DNA of 64,000 nucleotides from Bacillus zhangzhouensis (GTDB lineage Bacteria; Bacillota; Bacilli; Bacillales; Bacillaceae): NCBI GenBank assembly GCA_025809375.1, contig CP099514.1, positions 620,001 to 684,000 of the forward strand, read 5' to 3'. Shown piece by piece: positions 16,163 to 27,379 of this stretch (position 1 is its first letter; each line of letters starts with the position of its first letter). The notes under the pieces were generated by a model. It saw only the letters and a program-made list of their open reading frames with translations, ran no database searches and was not told where the DNA came from. The position numbers and the translations under genes were made by a program.

Positions 16163-16888
16163 ATGAACAAGTTTGTAGATGAATTACAATCAATGATTCA
16201 TCATTTTACCTTTCAAAAAAAACATTATTTGCTCGTGGGGCCTGTGAATTTGCCAATTTCCATTCAACATGAAGAAGTGCCATTTAAGTGGTATGCCTTC
16301 GCGCCTGTTGAACGGGATACAAAACCAACGATTGAATCTATTGTCCAAATGAGTACCGCGCAGCAAACCTTTTCCTCTTGTCTCTTATTTGGCGACTTTG
16401 AAAATGAACGACCGCCGCTTGTGCGAATCCATAGCGTCTGCCAAACAGGGGATGTGTTTGGGTCACTGAAATGTGATTGTGGTCCACAGCTTGCATTATC
16501 GCTGAAGAAAATCACCGATTACGGAAAAGGCATGCTTGTGTATATGGCCAATCAAGAAGGGCGGTCTATTGGGCTGATGGCAAAAGCGTTGACGTATAAA
16601 TTACAGGAGATGCAGCTGGATACTTTTGAAGCCAACCGCCTGATCGGCTGCGGGGATGATGATCGGCATTACGAGGAAGCAGCTGCTGTTCTGCACTATT
16701 TAAACAAAGGGAAACCATTGCACTTACTAACAAACAATCCAGATAAAGTCAATTCTATTGCAGCTTATGGCCTTCCTGTTTTGCGGTTTGATCATACGGT
16801 CGAAGCCTCTCTCTACAATGAAGCCTATTTAAAGGCAAAAGCAGCCTCAGGGCATATGGTCGATGAGAAGAAATTAATTAATCAATAG
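16163..16888 (+). CDS. toxB: GTP cyclohydrolase II, ToxB-like
   Basis: 241 residues from ATG 16163, fixed by AGGGGGAG six bases upstream; an in-frame ATG at 16121 has no site. GTP cyclohydrolase II (RibA) domain alone, without the DHBP-synthase half of Bacillus RibAB. Zinc cysteines C93, C104 and C106 lie in RIHSVCQTGDVFGSLKCDCG. The catalytic QEGRSIGL is at 131-138, followed by DTFEAN and an LLTNNPDK end. It opens GTP to the diaminopyrimidinone ribotide, formate and pyrophosphate. That is the entry to riboflavin and also to toxoflavin. A second copy beside methyltransferase and RibD genes points to specialised metabolism rather than vitamin supply. Confidence 0.82.
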   Translation: MNKFVDELQSMIHHFTFQKKHYLLVGPVNLPISIQHEEVPFKWYAFAPVERDTKPTIESIVQMSTAQQTFSSCLLFGDFENERPPLVRIHSVCQTGDVFGSLKCDCGPQLALSLKKITDYGKGMLVYMANQEGRSIGLMAKALTYKLQEMQLDTFEANRLIGCGDDDRHYEEAAAVLHYLNKGKPLHLLTNNPDKVNSIAAYGLPVLRFDHTVEASLYNEAYLKAKAASGHMVDEKKLINQ

Positions 16889-16920
16889 ACGAGTTTATTG
16901 AAAGAAGGCGGGAGAAAAGC

Positions 16921-17724
16921 GTGAAACCTGATATCAATTGGATTCAAATCCCAAGCGGCTATGCAACGATTGGAAGTAATGAAGAAGATATGAAAAAGGC
17001 ATCAGAATTTTGGAAGGACAAGCTGCTCAATCCAACCTACGGCCGTGAGAAAAAGTTTCAAAAATGGTTGTACAAAGAATTTCCATCCTATCAGCCGTAT
17101 ATCAACGAATTTTTTATCTCAGATACGGTCGTCAGCAATGAATTGTATCAAAGCTATTGTGATGAAACAGGCCAGACATATCCGGAGAGTTTAACGAACG
17201 AAGAGCTTGGCGGGGGAAAAGATCATCCAGCTTGGGGCATGGACATTGAGGATGCCTTCTCGTTCTGTCAGTGGCTGAGCGGGAAACTTGGGATGGATGT
17301 GTCGATTCCTACTGAAGAAGAATGGGAGTATGCTGCCCGGGGAAACACGAGAAATCAATACCCGTGGGGAGATGAGTTTGATCCTTCTTACTGCAATACG
17401 CACGAATCAAATATTGAAAAAACGACGCCTGTCCGTCATTACGAAAAGGGCCGATCCTTATTTGGTCTTTATGATATGGGGGGCAACGTCGAGGAATGGG
17501 TGAACACCAAATATCACGTATATGAAGGCGGCATCGAGGTCGTCGATGATTTAACGGAAACACTCGGAAGTGATTACTACATTTTAAAAGGCGGCTCTTT
17601 CGCAAGAGGTGGAGATTTATGCAGAGTCGCAAGAAGACACGGGAAGCACCCAGATCCCGTTTTTCGATTTACTGGTTTTCGTTTAGTGACTCGTCAAAAA
17701 CAACATATAAAGGTGGGAGTGTAA
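16921..17724 (+). CDS. toxD: Formylglycine-generating-enzyme-fold protein, ToxD-like
   Basis: 267 residues, GTG start behind GGGAG. Nearly the whole length is an FGE/sulfatase-modifying-factor domain: WIQIPSGYATIGS at the start, IPTEEEWEYAARG (129-141), YPWGDEF, GLYDMGGNVEEW (182-193) and GGSFARG (224-230), ending TGFRLV. Genuine FGEs use a cysteine pair to hold copper. Here the first position is Arg229 and only the second, Cys234, remains, so aerobic formylglycine formation is unlikely. ToxD of B. glumae is of the same fold and its exact chemistry is unsettled. It sits 32 nt after toxB and only 4 nt before toxC, so it is surely co-transcribed. Confidence 0.75.
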   Translation: MKPDINWIQIPSGYATIGSNEEDMKKASEFWKDKLLNPTYGREKKFQKWLYKEFPSYQPYINEFFISDTVVSNELYQSYCDETGQTYPESLTNEELGGGKDHPAWGMDIEDAFSFCQWLSGKLGMDVSIPTEEEWEYAARGNTRNQYPWGDEFDPSYCNTHESNIEKTTPVRHYEKGRSLFGLYDMGGNVEEWVNTKYHVYEGGIEVVDDLTETLGSDYYILKGGSFARGGDLCRVARRHGKHPDPVFRFTGFRLVTRQKQHIKVGV

Positions 17725-17728
17725 AACC

Positions 17729-19486
17729 ATGCATAGAGGACCAATTACATCTGTTTTATCAACTCAGCACGACCAAATTGTTTACACTGGAGGCTATGAC
17801 CGCTGTATTTATCAGTGGAACCGGGCGACGGGAGAAGGAACGTTTATTGGCAGTCACGAGCATATCATTAATTCAATATCTCTTTCTGAAAACGGAAAGT
17901 ATTTAGCGAGTGCATCGTCAGACTATACCATTCAATTGTATGATACAGGTACAAATACCCGGATCCGCACCTTATTTGGTCATGCAGATGATGTAGAAGC
18001 CGTCGCCTTTGCGAAGCAGGATACCTTGCTTGTATCTGTGTCCAGAGATAGAAGATGCTTAGTCTGGGATATCGAAACGGGCGCTATTTTAAGAGAATTC
18101 CATGGCCACAGCAAAGATGTATTAGCTGTATGGATACATGGTGATAAAGCTTATACAACAGGTGATGATGGATATGTCCTTGTATGGCTGTATGAAACCG
18201 GAGAAATTGTAGGAGAAATCGGTCCGTTTGATTATGAGCTTGATACGATCAGCGGCAGCAATCAAAAAGAAGTATTCGCACTTGGCAGAGATGATGGCAC
18301 CGTGATTATTTATGATGCGGCTACTTTACAGGAGAAGAAAATCATCAAAGCCCATTTACAAGGTGTCAAGCGCGTGAATTTTTCTCCAAGCGGCAATTAC
18401 TTGCTGACAGCAGGCTACGACCATTTAATTAAGCTGTGGAATTATGAAACAGGTGATTTAGTCGATACACTGCTGCCTCATAAATATCAGTGGGAGCGCT
18501 CGCTTGTCTGGACAGAGGATGAGAAGTCAATACTAGGAGCCAGCTTTGGAAAAACATATTGTGAATGGTCGATTGAAAAAGGCAAAGTCATATCAGAGGA
18601 GATCGAAATGGCGACACCATCTATCAATGATATTGCGCTGACTGATGCGGGTGATATTATTACCGCATCCGATGATGGAAAATTCAGAAAGAATGGGATT
18701 GAAATGGCCAAATCGACGGGTGTTTTAACAAATGGAGTAGCTGTTGCACGGGATGGAAGCTATTATGCGTGGGGAGACCATGCAAGTCAGGTGCATATTG
18801 TTCATGAGTCATTACAGCAAATGGTTTCGTTTGATCTTAACACAGGTCCGATCAACAGCGTTTATTTCCACGAGGAGGATCGTCAATTTTATATTGGAAC
18901 TTACGGCGGTTATGTACATGTCATTTCGACAGAACACTTAAAGGAAATCGGCCGTTCAAAAGCACATGATTGTGCGGTCAAAGCATTAAAGGTAGAAGGA
19001 GACCTTATCATCACAGCAGCAGTTGAAGGAACCATCTGTCTTTTAGATAAAAAGAGTTTGTCTTTAAAAGCAACATACATCGGTGCGACAGAGCTGTTAA
19101 ATGATGTCTTTATTGATAGTAAACGAGACCGTATCGCCATTGTCAGCCGCGACAAGAATGTGAGATTGTTTGATTTGCATACAGGAAGAATTTTAGACCA
19201 GCATAACGAACACCAGTATTCGATTAAATCGGTCACAGTCACAGACTCTGGCTATATTGTAAGCGGTGATTATTGGGGCTATATCGTTGTGTGGAATCCA
19301 GAGCTGGAGGTCAATACCGGCCCAATTAGAATTGCCCAAAATGGGATTAGTGCGATCAGACAACTAGGCAATGATGTATACGCAAGCTCATACGACGGCG
19401 GAATTTATCATGTTCGAGAAGATGGGACGCATACCGAAGTACTTCGCTTATTTGAACAATTTCCGAAAGAAGTAATCTCTCATTAA
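17729..19486 (+). CDS. toxC: WD40 beta-propeller protein, ToxC-like
   Basis: 585 residues built of repeated WD40-like blades throughout. Clear units include YTGGYDRCIYQWN (residues 19-31), ASASSDYTIQLYD, VSVSRDRRCLVWDI, LTAGYDHLIKLWN and VSGDYWGYIVVWN. The number of blades fits two seven-bladed propellers. It has no signal peptide or membrane helix, so it is cytosolic and likely a scaffold or binding platform. Stand-alone WD40 proteins are rare in Bacillus. ToxC of the B. glumae toxoflavin operon is also a WD-repeat protein of unclear role. The start is 4 nt after the toxD stop with GGTGGGAG overlapping it, implying translational coupling. Confidence 0.75.
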   Translation: MHRGPITSVLSTQHDQIVYTGGYDRCIYQWNRATGEGTFIGSHEHIINSISLSENGKYLASASSDYTIQLYDTGTNTRIRTLFGHADDVEAVAFAKQDTLLVSVSRDRRCLVWDIETGAILREFHGHSKDVLAVWIHGDKAYTTGDDGYVLVWLYETGEIVGEIGPFDYELDTISGSNQKEVFALGRDDGTVIIYDAATLQEKKIIKAHLQGVKRVNFSPSGNYLLTAGYDHLIKLWNYETGDLVDTLLPHKYQWERSLVWTEDEKSILGASFGKTYCEWSIEKGKVISEEIEMATPSINDIALTDAGDIITASDDGKFRKNGIEMAKSTGVLTNGVAVARDGSYYAWGDHASQVHIVHESLQQMVSFDLNTGPINSVYFHEEDRQFYIGTYGGYVHVISTEHLKEIGRSKAHDCAVKALKVEGDLIITAAVEGTICLLDKKSLSLKATYIGATELLNDVFIDSKRDRIAIVSRDKNVRLFDLHTGRILDQHNEHQYSIKSVTVTDSGYIVSGDYWGYIVVWNPELEVNTGPIRIAQNGISAIRQLGNDVYASSYDGGIYHVREDGTHTEVLRLFEQFPKEVISH

Positions 19487-19513
19487 GAAAAAGAATGTAA
19501 GCGGGGGATTCTC

Positions 19514-19699
19514 ATGATAAGTGTTTGCAAGGAACATATGAAAAAAGGTCTGACTGTCCTCAATTGTCCGCATGTGCTCCTCATTAATAAATATGAATGT
19601 CGCAAATGCTATTTTTGTAAACAACGAGCATCTTATAAACTTTTTTATTCCTTGCCTTACTATGATCGATCTGAAAAGAAAAGGATGGAAAAAATATAG
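19514..19699 (+). CDS. CxxH/CxxC-family small zinc-ribbon-like protein
   Basis: 61 residues, ATG behind GGGGG, 27 nt after toxC. Two metal-binding-like pairs are visible: C5-K-E-H8 near the start and C32-Y-F-C35 further on, followed by an A-x-Y segment. This is the layout of the small Firmicutes CxxH/CxxC proteins (BA_5709 type). Additional Cys18, His20 and Cys29 lie between. The tail is basic. Nothing of this kind belongs to the Burkholderia tox operon as I know it, so it may be a Bacillus-specific accessory of the pathway. Function unknown. Confidence 0.6.
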   Translation: MISVCKEHMKKGLTVLNCPHVLLINKYECRKCYFCKQRASYKLFYSLPYYDRSEKKRMEKI

Positions 19700-19710
19700 C
19701 ACATGAGAAT

Positions 19711-19739
19711 AGAACTCCTTCATTTCCTGAAGGAGTTCT
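19711..19739 (+). promoter_or_regulatory. Perfect hairpin between the small Cys protein gene and toxE
   Basis: AGAACTCCTTCA (19711-19722) and TGAAGGAGTTCT (19728-19739) form a perfect 12-bp stem with a 5-nt loop. It is followed by only TT then CCC, so it should attenuate or process the mRNA rather than fully terminate, lowering toxE expression relative to the upstream genes. Confidence 0.55.
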
Positions 19740-19769
19740 TTCCCTTGAAAGAGAGGAAAGGTGACTTAC

Positions 19770-20855
19770 ATGAAAGACGATGTTTTTTATATGAAGCTAG
19801 CGATTGCCAACGCAAAGGCCATGAAAGGACAAACCTCGCCAAATCCGCTTGTGGGAGCAGTGGTAGTCAAAAAAGGTGAGATCGTTGGAATTGGTGCTCA
19901 CATGAAGGCGGGCGAACCGCATGCTGAAATTCATGCGTTGCAAATGGCAGGAGATAAGGCGAAGGGAGCTCATATGTATGTGACGCTCGAACCCTGTTCG
20001 CATCATGGAAAAACAGGTCCTTGCTCAGAAGCCATTATAAAGAGCGGGGTGAAACGTGTGGTCATTGCCACTGGGGACCCAAATCCGGTTGTAGCAGGTA
20101 AAGGGGTCACGATGTTGAAACAAGCAGGGATAGAAGTAGAAGAAGGGATATGTAAACGGGAAGCGGACAGCTTAAATCGTCCTTTTTTTCATTCCATACA
20201 ATCAGACCTTCCTTATGTCATATTAAAAACAGCCATTTCATTAGACGGGAAAATTGCAACCGCTCATCAAGAAAGCAAATGGATTACAGGAATAGAAGCA
20301 AGGAAAGAAGTGCAGCAATTGCGTCAAGAAGCAGATGCTGTGATAACAGGCGTCCAAACAATTATTCAAGATGATGCAGGTCTTATTGTGAAAGATTCAA
20401 TCGTGACACAGCCCATTCGTGTCATTTTAGATTCCACATTAAGGATTCCGCTACATGCGAAATGTTTAAACGATCATATGGCAGAAACCATTATTTGTAC
20501 CTCAAACAAGTATGATCAAAAAAAATATCATCAGCTGGTGCAAAAAGGACATCAAGTATTTGTCACAGGCGGAGAAAATCGGACAGATCTTCATGCGGTG
20601 TTACGTATGCTGAAAAAGCGTTCTATGATGTCGGTACTTGTGGAGGCGGGAGGGAGTGTGAACGCATCCTTTTTAGAAGCGTCACTTGTGAACGAAATCA
20701 TTATTTACATGGCACCATTATTAATTGGAGGGAAAGATGCACCTGCTTTCTTTGAAGGAGAAGGTACGAAAACATTAAAAGAAGCCATCCGTCCAATAGA
20801 TATGGATTATAGCATGGTAGGAAAAGATTTAAAAATGACGATGAGACTTCAATGA
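19770..20855 (+). CDS. toxE: Bifunctional pyrimidine deaminase/reductase RibD, ToxE-like
   Basis: 361 residues from ATG 19770 (AAAGGTG six bases before), the usual RibD length. The N-terminal deaminase has the zinc ligands H51-A-E53 and P-C76-SHHGKTGP-C85. The C-terminal reductase starts at LKTAISLDGKIA (about residue 150) and continues with KWITG and LRQEADAVITGVQT. It deaminates the GTP cyclohydrolase II product and, in riboflavin synthesis, reduces its ribose. ToxE of B. glumae is the corresponding deaminase. Bacillus riboflavin synthesis normally uses ribD in the rib operon, so this is probably a pathway-dedicated paralogue. Last gene of the operon. Confidence 0.82.
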   Translation: MKDDVFYMKLAIANAKAMKGQTSPNPLVGAVVVKKGEIVGIGAHMKAGEPHAEIHALQMAGDKAKGAHMYVTLEPCSHHGKTGPCSEAIIKSGVKRVVIATGDPNPVVAGKGVTMLKQAGIEVEEGICKREADSLNRPFFHSIQSDLPYVILKTAISLDGKIATAHQESKWITGIEARKEVQQLRQEADAVITGVQTIIQDDAGLIVKDSIVTQPIRVILDSTLRIPLHAKCLNDHMAETIICTSNKYDQKKYHQLVQKGHQVFVTGGENRTDLHAVLRMLKKRSMMSVLVEAGGSVNASFLEASLVNEIIIYMAPLLIGGKDAPAFFEGEGTKTLKEAIRPIDMDYSMVGKDLKMTMRLQ

Positions 20856-20860
20856 AAGAA

Positions 20861-20890
20861 AGACCTTGTACATGGAGTGCAAGGTTTTTT
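20861..20890 (+). terminator. Terminator of the tox-like operon
   Basis: ACCTTGTAC pairs with GTGCAAGGT (wobble included), then T6. It closes the operon after toxE. Confidence 0.75.
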
Positions 20891-20892
20891 GA

Positions 20893-23778
<2,886 letters not shown>

Positions 23779-23788
23779 TAGGCATACA

Positions 23789-23819
23789 GGGATGACTCGA
23801 TTTTGAGTCGTCCTTTTTT
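23789..23819 (+). terminator. Terminator of the collagen-like gene
   Basis: GGATGACTC pairs with GAGTCGTCC around GATTTT, followed by T6. Confidence 0.85.
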
Positions 23820-23913
23820 GTTTGAAAGAATTTTCTCTTAACTTAGTAAGAAAAAATGATATCATTTTCTTAGAGTCTATTCGAGTGAATCTACTGAATT
23901 AGGGGTTGTAGCG

Positions 23914-25515
23914 GTGAGGATGGGCAAAAGGAAAGTCACTTTACAAACGAAAATTTTGGGGTTAATCATTGTGCTTTTGCTTTTTGTCATTGCGTTATTA
24001 ACGATTTGTTTTGGTTTTCTGCAGACATCAGAAAGGCAGAGACAAGCTGAACAGCTGGCGGTGCAGACCGCTAGAACAATATCATATATGCCGCCCATTA
24101 AAGCATCGGTGGCTCTATCAGCGTCCCAAAATGAAGAACAGGCAGTGCTTGAGCAAATGAAGGAGCAAGTAAGAGCACATGCCATCTTCATTACCGATCG
24201 AATAGGAAAGGTCCTTATTCATACGAATCATGAGGACGTCGGAAAAACCATCAGTGTATCGGAAGGAAGAAGTACCCTCTTATTTGGAGGAACCTCCATA
24301 TCAACTGATGATTCTAATGGTGAAACCGTTGTCAGAGGCAGTGCGCCCATTATGAAAGAAACAAAAGGGCATGAAGAAATTATTGGGACAGTCACCGTCG
24401 AATTTTTAAAGAAGGAAATCGATCAAGCGACAGCTCATCAGCTATTGAAACTTAGCTATATTGCTCTTCTTGTGCTCTTGCCTGGCATATTCGGGGCAAT
24501 TTTTTTAACAAAGAGTATCCGCAAAGATACATTAGGGCTTGAGCCGCATGAAATTGCTTCGTTGTATCGAGAAAGAGAAGCAATGCTGCTCGCTATAAAA
24601 GAAGGGATCATTGCGTTTGACCAGAAAGGCGCGATTACGATGATGAATACATCAGCTGAGCACATGCTGCGCGTCTCATCAGAGCTGCCTCTTCATATTG
24701 ATCAAGTTTTGCCAAATGCCAAACTTCTTCTCTATTTAAAGGCAGAGACGATTGAACCTAACATCGAAACCGTCATTAATGATAAAACCTATATCTTAAA
24801 TGTGAAAAAAGTAATGCAGGACAATCGAGTATTTGGAGGAATTGTGAGCTTCAGGGAGAAAACAGAGCTGACGAAGCTGCTGGATACATTAACAGAGGTC
24901 AGCCAATATTCAGAAGACCTAAGGGCGCAAACGCACGAATTCTCAAATAAGCTGTATGCCATCTTAGGTCTGCTAGAGCTGAATCAAGTCGATGAAGCCA
25001 TCGACTTAATTCAAGAAGAATATCATCTGCAAAACCGTCAGCACGATTTACTCATGAAGCAGATTCGTTCTCCTAAAATACAAGCGATCTTACTTGGCAA
25101 GTTAGGGAAAGCATCTGAGAAGAAAGTTCATTTTCACATTGATGAAAATAGCTCACTAGAGCCGCTCCCAGCTCATTTAAGTTTATCTCACTTTATCACC
25201 ATTATTGGCAATCTCGTAGATAATGCCTTTGAAGCTGTATTAAATAAGAAGGAGCGCGAGGTAGACTTGTTCATCACAGATATTGGGTTTGATATTATCA
25301 TAGAAGTGTCGGATTCAGGTGATGGAGTGAATGAAAAGGAACTGTCACAGATTTTCACAAGAGGCCATTCGTCAAAGGGAGAAGGACGAGGCTACGGGCT
25401 TGCGAATGTGAAAGAAGTATTGGACGAGCTTGGGGGCTGGATTGAAGTTGCAAACCAAAAAGAAGGCGGTGCCATCTTCACTGTATACATACCGAAAGGC
25501 ACAAAGGGGGAATAG
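23914..25515 (+). CDS. citS: Citrate-sensing histidine kinase CitS
   Basis: 533 residues of the DcuS/CitA sensor family. It begins with GTG 23914 (AGGGGT seven bases before) or ATG 23920. One helix at residues 13-35 and another near 180-200 enclose an extracellular PAS-like sensor. A cytoplasmic PAS follows, then the phosphoacceptor segment AQTHEFSNKLYAILGLLEL near residue 340, the N-box IGNLVDNAFEA, and G-boxes SDSGDGV and GYGLANV. CitS activates CitT when citrate is present. The stop abuts the start of citT, so both are one operon with yflP. Confidence 0.88.
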   Translation: MRMGKRKVTLQTKILGLIIVLLLFVIALLTICFGFLQTSERQRQAEQLAVQTARTISYMPPIKASVALSASQNEEQAVLEQMKEQVRAHAIFITDRIGKVLIHTNHEDVGKTISVSEGRSTLLFGGTSISTDDSNGETVVRGSAPIMKETKGHEEIIGTVTVEFLKKEIDQATAHQLLKLSYIALLVLLPGIFGAIFLTKSIRKDTLGLEPHEIASLYREREAMLLAIKEGIIAFDQKGAITMMNTSAEHMLRVSSELPLHIDQVLPNAKLLLYLKAETIEPNIETVINDKTYILNVKKVMQDNRVFGGIVSFREKTELTKLLDTLTEVSQYSEDLRAQTHEFSNKLYAILGLLELNQVDEAIDLIQEEYHLQNRQHDLLMKQIRSPKIQAILLGKLGKASEKKVHFHIDENSSLEPLPAHLSLSHFITIIGNLVDNAFEAVLNKKEREVDLFITDIGFDIIIEVSDSGDGVNEKELSQIFTRGHSSKGEGRGYGLANVKEVLDELGGWIEVANQKEGGAIFTVYIPKGTKGE

Positions 25516-26214
25516 ATGGTGATTAAGGTACTCATTGTGGAGGATGATTTTCGAATCGCTTCCATTCATGAATCTTATATTCAAAAGATAGAAGGATTTC
25601 AAGTCGCCGGAAAGGCAAAGAGTGCAAAGGATATGTGGGAGGCGCTCCAAAGGGAACAAGTTGATCTCATCTTACTTGATGTCTATATGCCTGATGAGCT
25701 CGGCACAAACTTGTTGCCGCTTTTAAGAGAACGCTGTCCTGAAGTAGATGTGATCATTATCACCGCTGCAACAGAAACGACGCTTTTAAGAGATGCGCTT
25801 CATTACGGAGTGGTTCATTATTTAATCAAACCGGTGACAGCACAAAAGTTTGCACAAGTTTTAACCGAATATAAAGAAAAGAAAGACATCATCAATTCAA
25901 AGGATGAAGTCAATCAAACGATGATCGATCTGTTTTTTGGTCAGAAGCAGGTAGAACCTAAACAAAGGGATGACAGAGATCTACCCACAGGCATCAATTC
26001 ACTGACTTTGGATAAAGTGAAAACATTGATGGCATCAGAGAATAGCGGAATTACAGCAGAAGAACTCGGTGAAAAGATGGGCGCATCACGTACAACAGCG
26101 AGACGGTACGTAGAGTATCTCGTGACAACAGGGGAATGCCGGGCAGAGCTTGCATACGGAATCATTGGCAGGCCTGAACGTAAATATTATCCTGCCAAAC
26201 AAACGGAGTCATAA
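25516..26214 (+). CDS. citT: Citrate response regulator CitT
   Basis: 232 residues. Receiver domain with acidic pocket EDD near residue 9-11, phospho-acceptor Asp in LILLDVYMPDE (about residue 56), and Lys in HYLIKPVTAQK. The C-terminal helix-turn-helix (EELGEKMGASRTTARRYVEYL) is of the CitB/DcuR type. When phosphorylated by CitS it activates citM, which lies 1.1 kb downstream. ATG begins directly after the citS stop, consistent with translational coupling. Confidence 0.88.
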   Translation: MVIKVLIVEDDFRIASIHESYIQKIEGFQVAGKAKSAKDMWEALQREQVDLILLDVYMPDELGTNLLPLLRERCPEVDVIIITAATETTLLRDALHYGVVHYLIKPVTAQKFAQVLTEYKEKKDIINSKDEVNQTMIDLFFGQKQVEPKQRDDRDLPTGINSLTLDKVKTLMASENSGITAEELGEKMGASRTTARRYVEYLVTTGECRAELAYGIIGRPERKYYPAKQTES

Positions 26215-26217
26215 AAG

Positions 26218-27195
26218 ATGAAAAAAGCAATATTTTTTGTTATCGTGCTCTGTCTTTGTATCATGCTCACCTTTAATGAAAAAAAGGCTGGAGATTCTTT
26301 CCTGCAGCAAAGCTCCTTATATATTGTGGTGTCGGGTGTACCAGAGGGGGGATTTGACCAAACGGCTCAGGTGATTAAATCAGTGCTTGAACAAGAGAAG
26401 CTGGTAAAACGACCTGTGAACATTCTTTATCAAAGAGGCGGAACGGTGGATAAAGGATGGACATATATGATGGAGCGAGAAGCCAACTATATCAGTTTAA
26501 ATTCAAGCTTATTGTTAAGTCGTCATTTGCTTGGCAGCAGTAATGTGACGATGAATGATGTGACACCGCTGGCAATCCTTGCGGAAGAGTGGCAGGTCGT
26601 CGCAGTCCCAGTGGATTCTCCTTTTTCAAATGGGAAGGAGCTGTTAGACGCACTCAAGAAAAAAACAGATTCCCTAAAAATTGGGTTTGCCCCTGACTTT
26701 GGAAATGATGATCAAATCTCATTCGCCCGTGCAGCAGAAATGGCAGGGATTGATCCATATCGCATTCAATTTTTGAAATTTGACAGTGCAGATAATTTAT
26801 TTCAGGCGCTCATCGATCATGAAGTGGATGCAGCAACGACGACTATTACAGAGGTACGTCATGATTATGAAAAAAAGAGGCTGAAGCTCGTAGCGACGAC
26901 AACCAGCCAGCGCTTAGATGGATTTGAAGATGTACCGACATGGAAAGAGCAGGGCATTCCGCTCATCTTTTCCCATTGGCGCGGTGTGATGGGCCCAAAA
27001 CAAATGAGTCAGCATGACATTCGTGAATGGGATCAGCTCCTTCAAAAAATGACGAAAACGAAGTCCTGGAAAAAGCGATTAAAGCAAAAGGGCTGGACAA
27101 GTCGTTATATGAACAGCAAAGAGGCAAAGACCTTTATGGAAGATCAATTAAGGCAATATCAGCAATGGATACAAGGAGAACAAGCGGTCGAATAA
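26218..27195 (+). CDS. yflP: Tripartite tricarboxylate-binding protein YflP
   Basis: 325 residues, TctC/Bug family extracytoplasmic solute receptor (YflP, 319 in B. subtilis). A hydrophobic export segment covers residues 4-18, and the mature part carries the family's YIVVSGVPEGGFDQTAQVIK start and a YQRGGTVDKGW loop. It probably binds citrate or a similar tricarboxylate outside the cell, aiding CitS sensing or transport. It overlaps no membrane partner genes (no tctAB nearby). It follows citT by 3 nt, hence the same transcript. Confidence 0.82.
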   Translation: MKKAIFFVIVLCLCIMLTFNEKKAGDSFLQQSSLYIVVSGVPEGGFDQTAQVIKSVLEQEKLVKRPVNILYQRGGTVDKGWTYMMEREANYISLNSSLLLSRHLLGSSNVTMNDVTPLAILAEEWQVVAVPVDSPFSNGKELLDALKKKTDSLKIGFAPDFGNDDQISFARAAEMAGIDPYRIQFLKFDSADNLFQALIDHEVDAATTTITEVRHDYEKKRLKLVATTTSQRLDGFEDVPTWKEQGIPLIFSHWRGVMGPKQMSQHDIREWDQLLQKMTKTKSWKKRLKQKGWTSRYMNSKEAKTFMEDQLRQYQQWIQGEQAVE

Positions 27196-27304
27196 GACTG
27201 CTTTTTTTCATGGAATCAAAAAAACCACTGGTTGAACATAATGAACAAAAAGCATTTATCGACCGAAAAAGAATTAAAATTCATAATATTTACTTCAATT
27301 TCAA

Positions 27305-27321
27305 TGTCAGATATGATGACA
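27305..27321 (+). promoter_or_regulatory. Palindrome in the citM upstream region
   Basis: TGTCA-N7-TGACA lies about 60 nt before the citM start, after an AT-rich stretch (27255-27300) of the type CitT is known to bind. Whether the palindrome is an operator or only 5' leader structure is not decided by sequence. Confidence 0.35.
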
Positions 27322-27379
27322 TAAAGGGTTGGAAATGGGATACACATTGATGAAAGCGTATACAGAAGGGGTGAACAAT

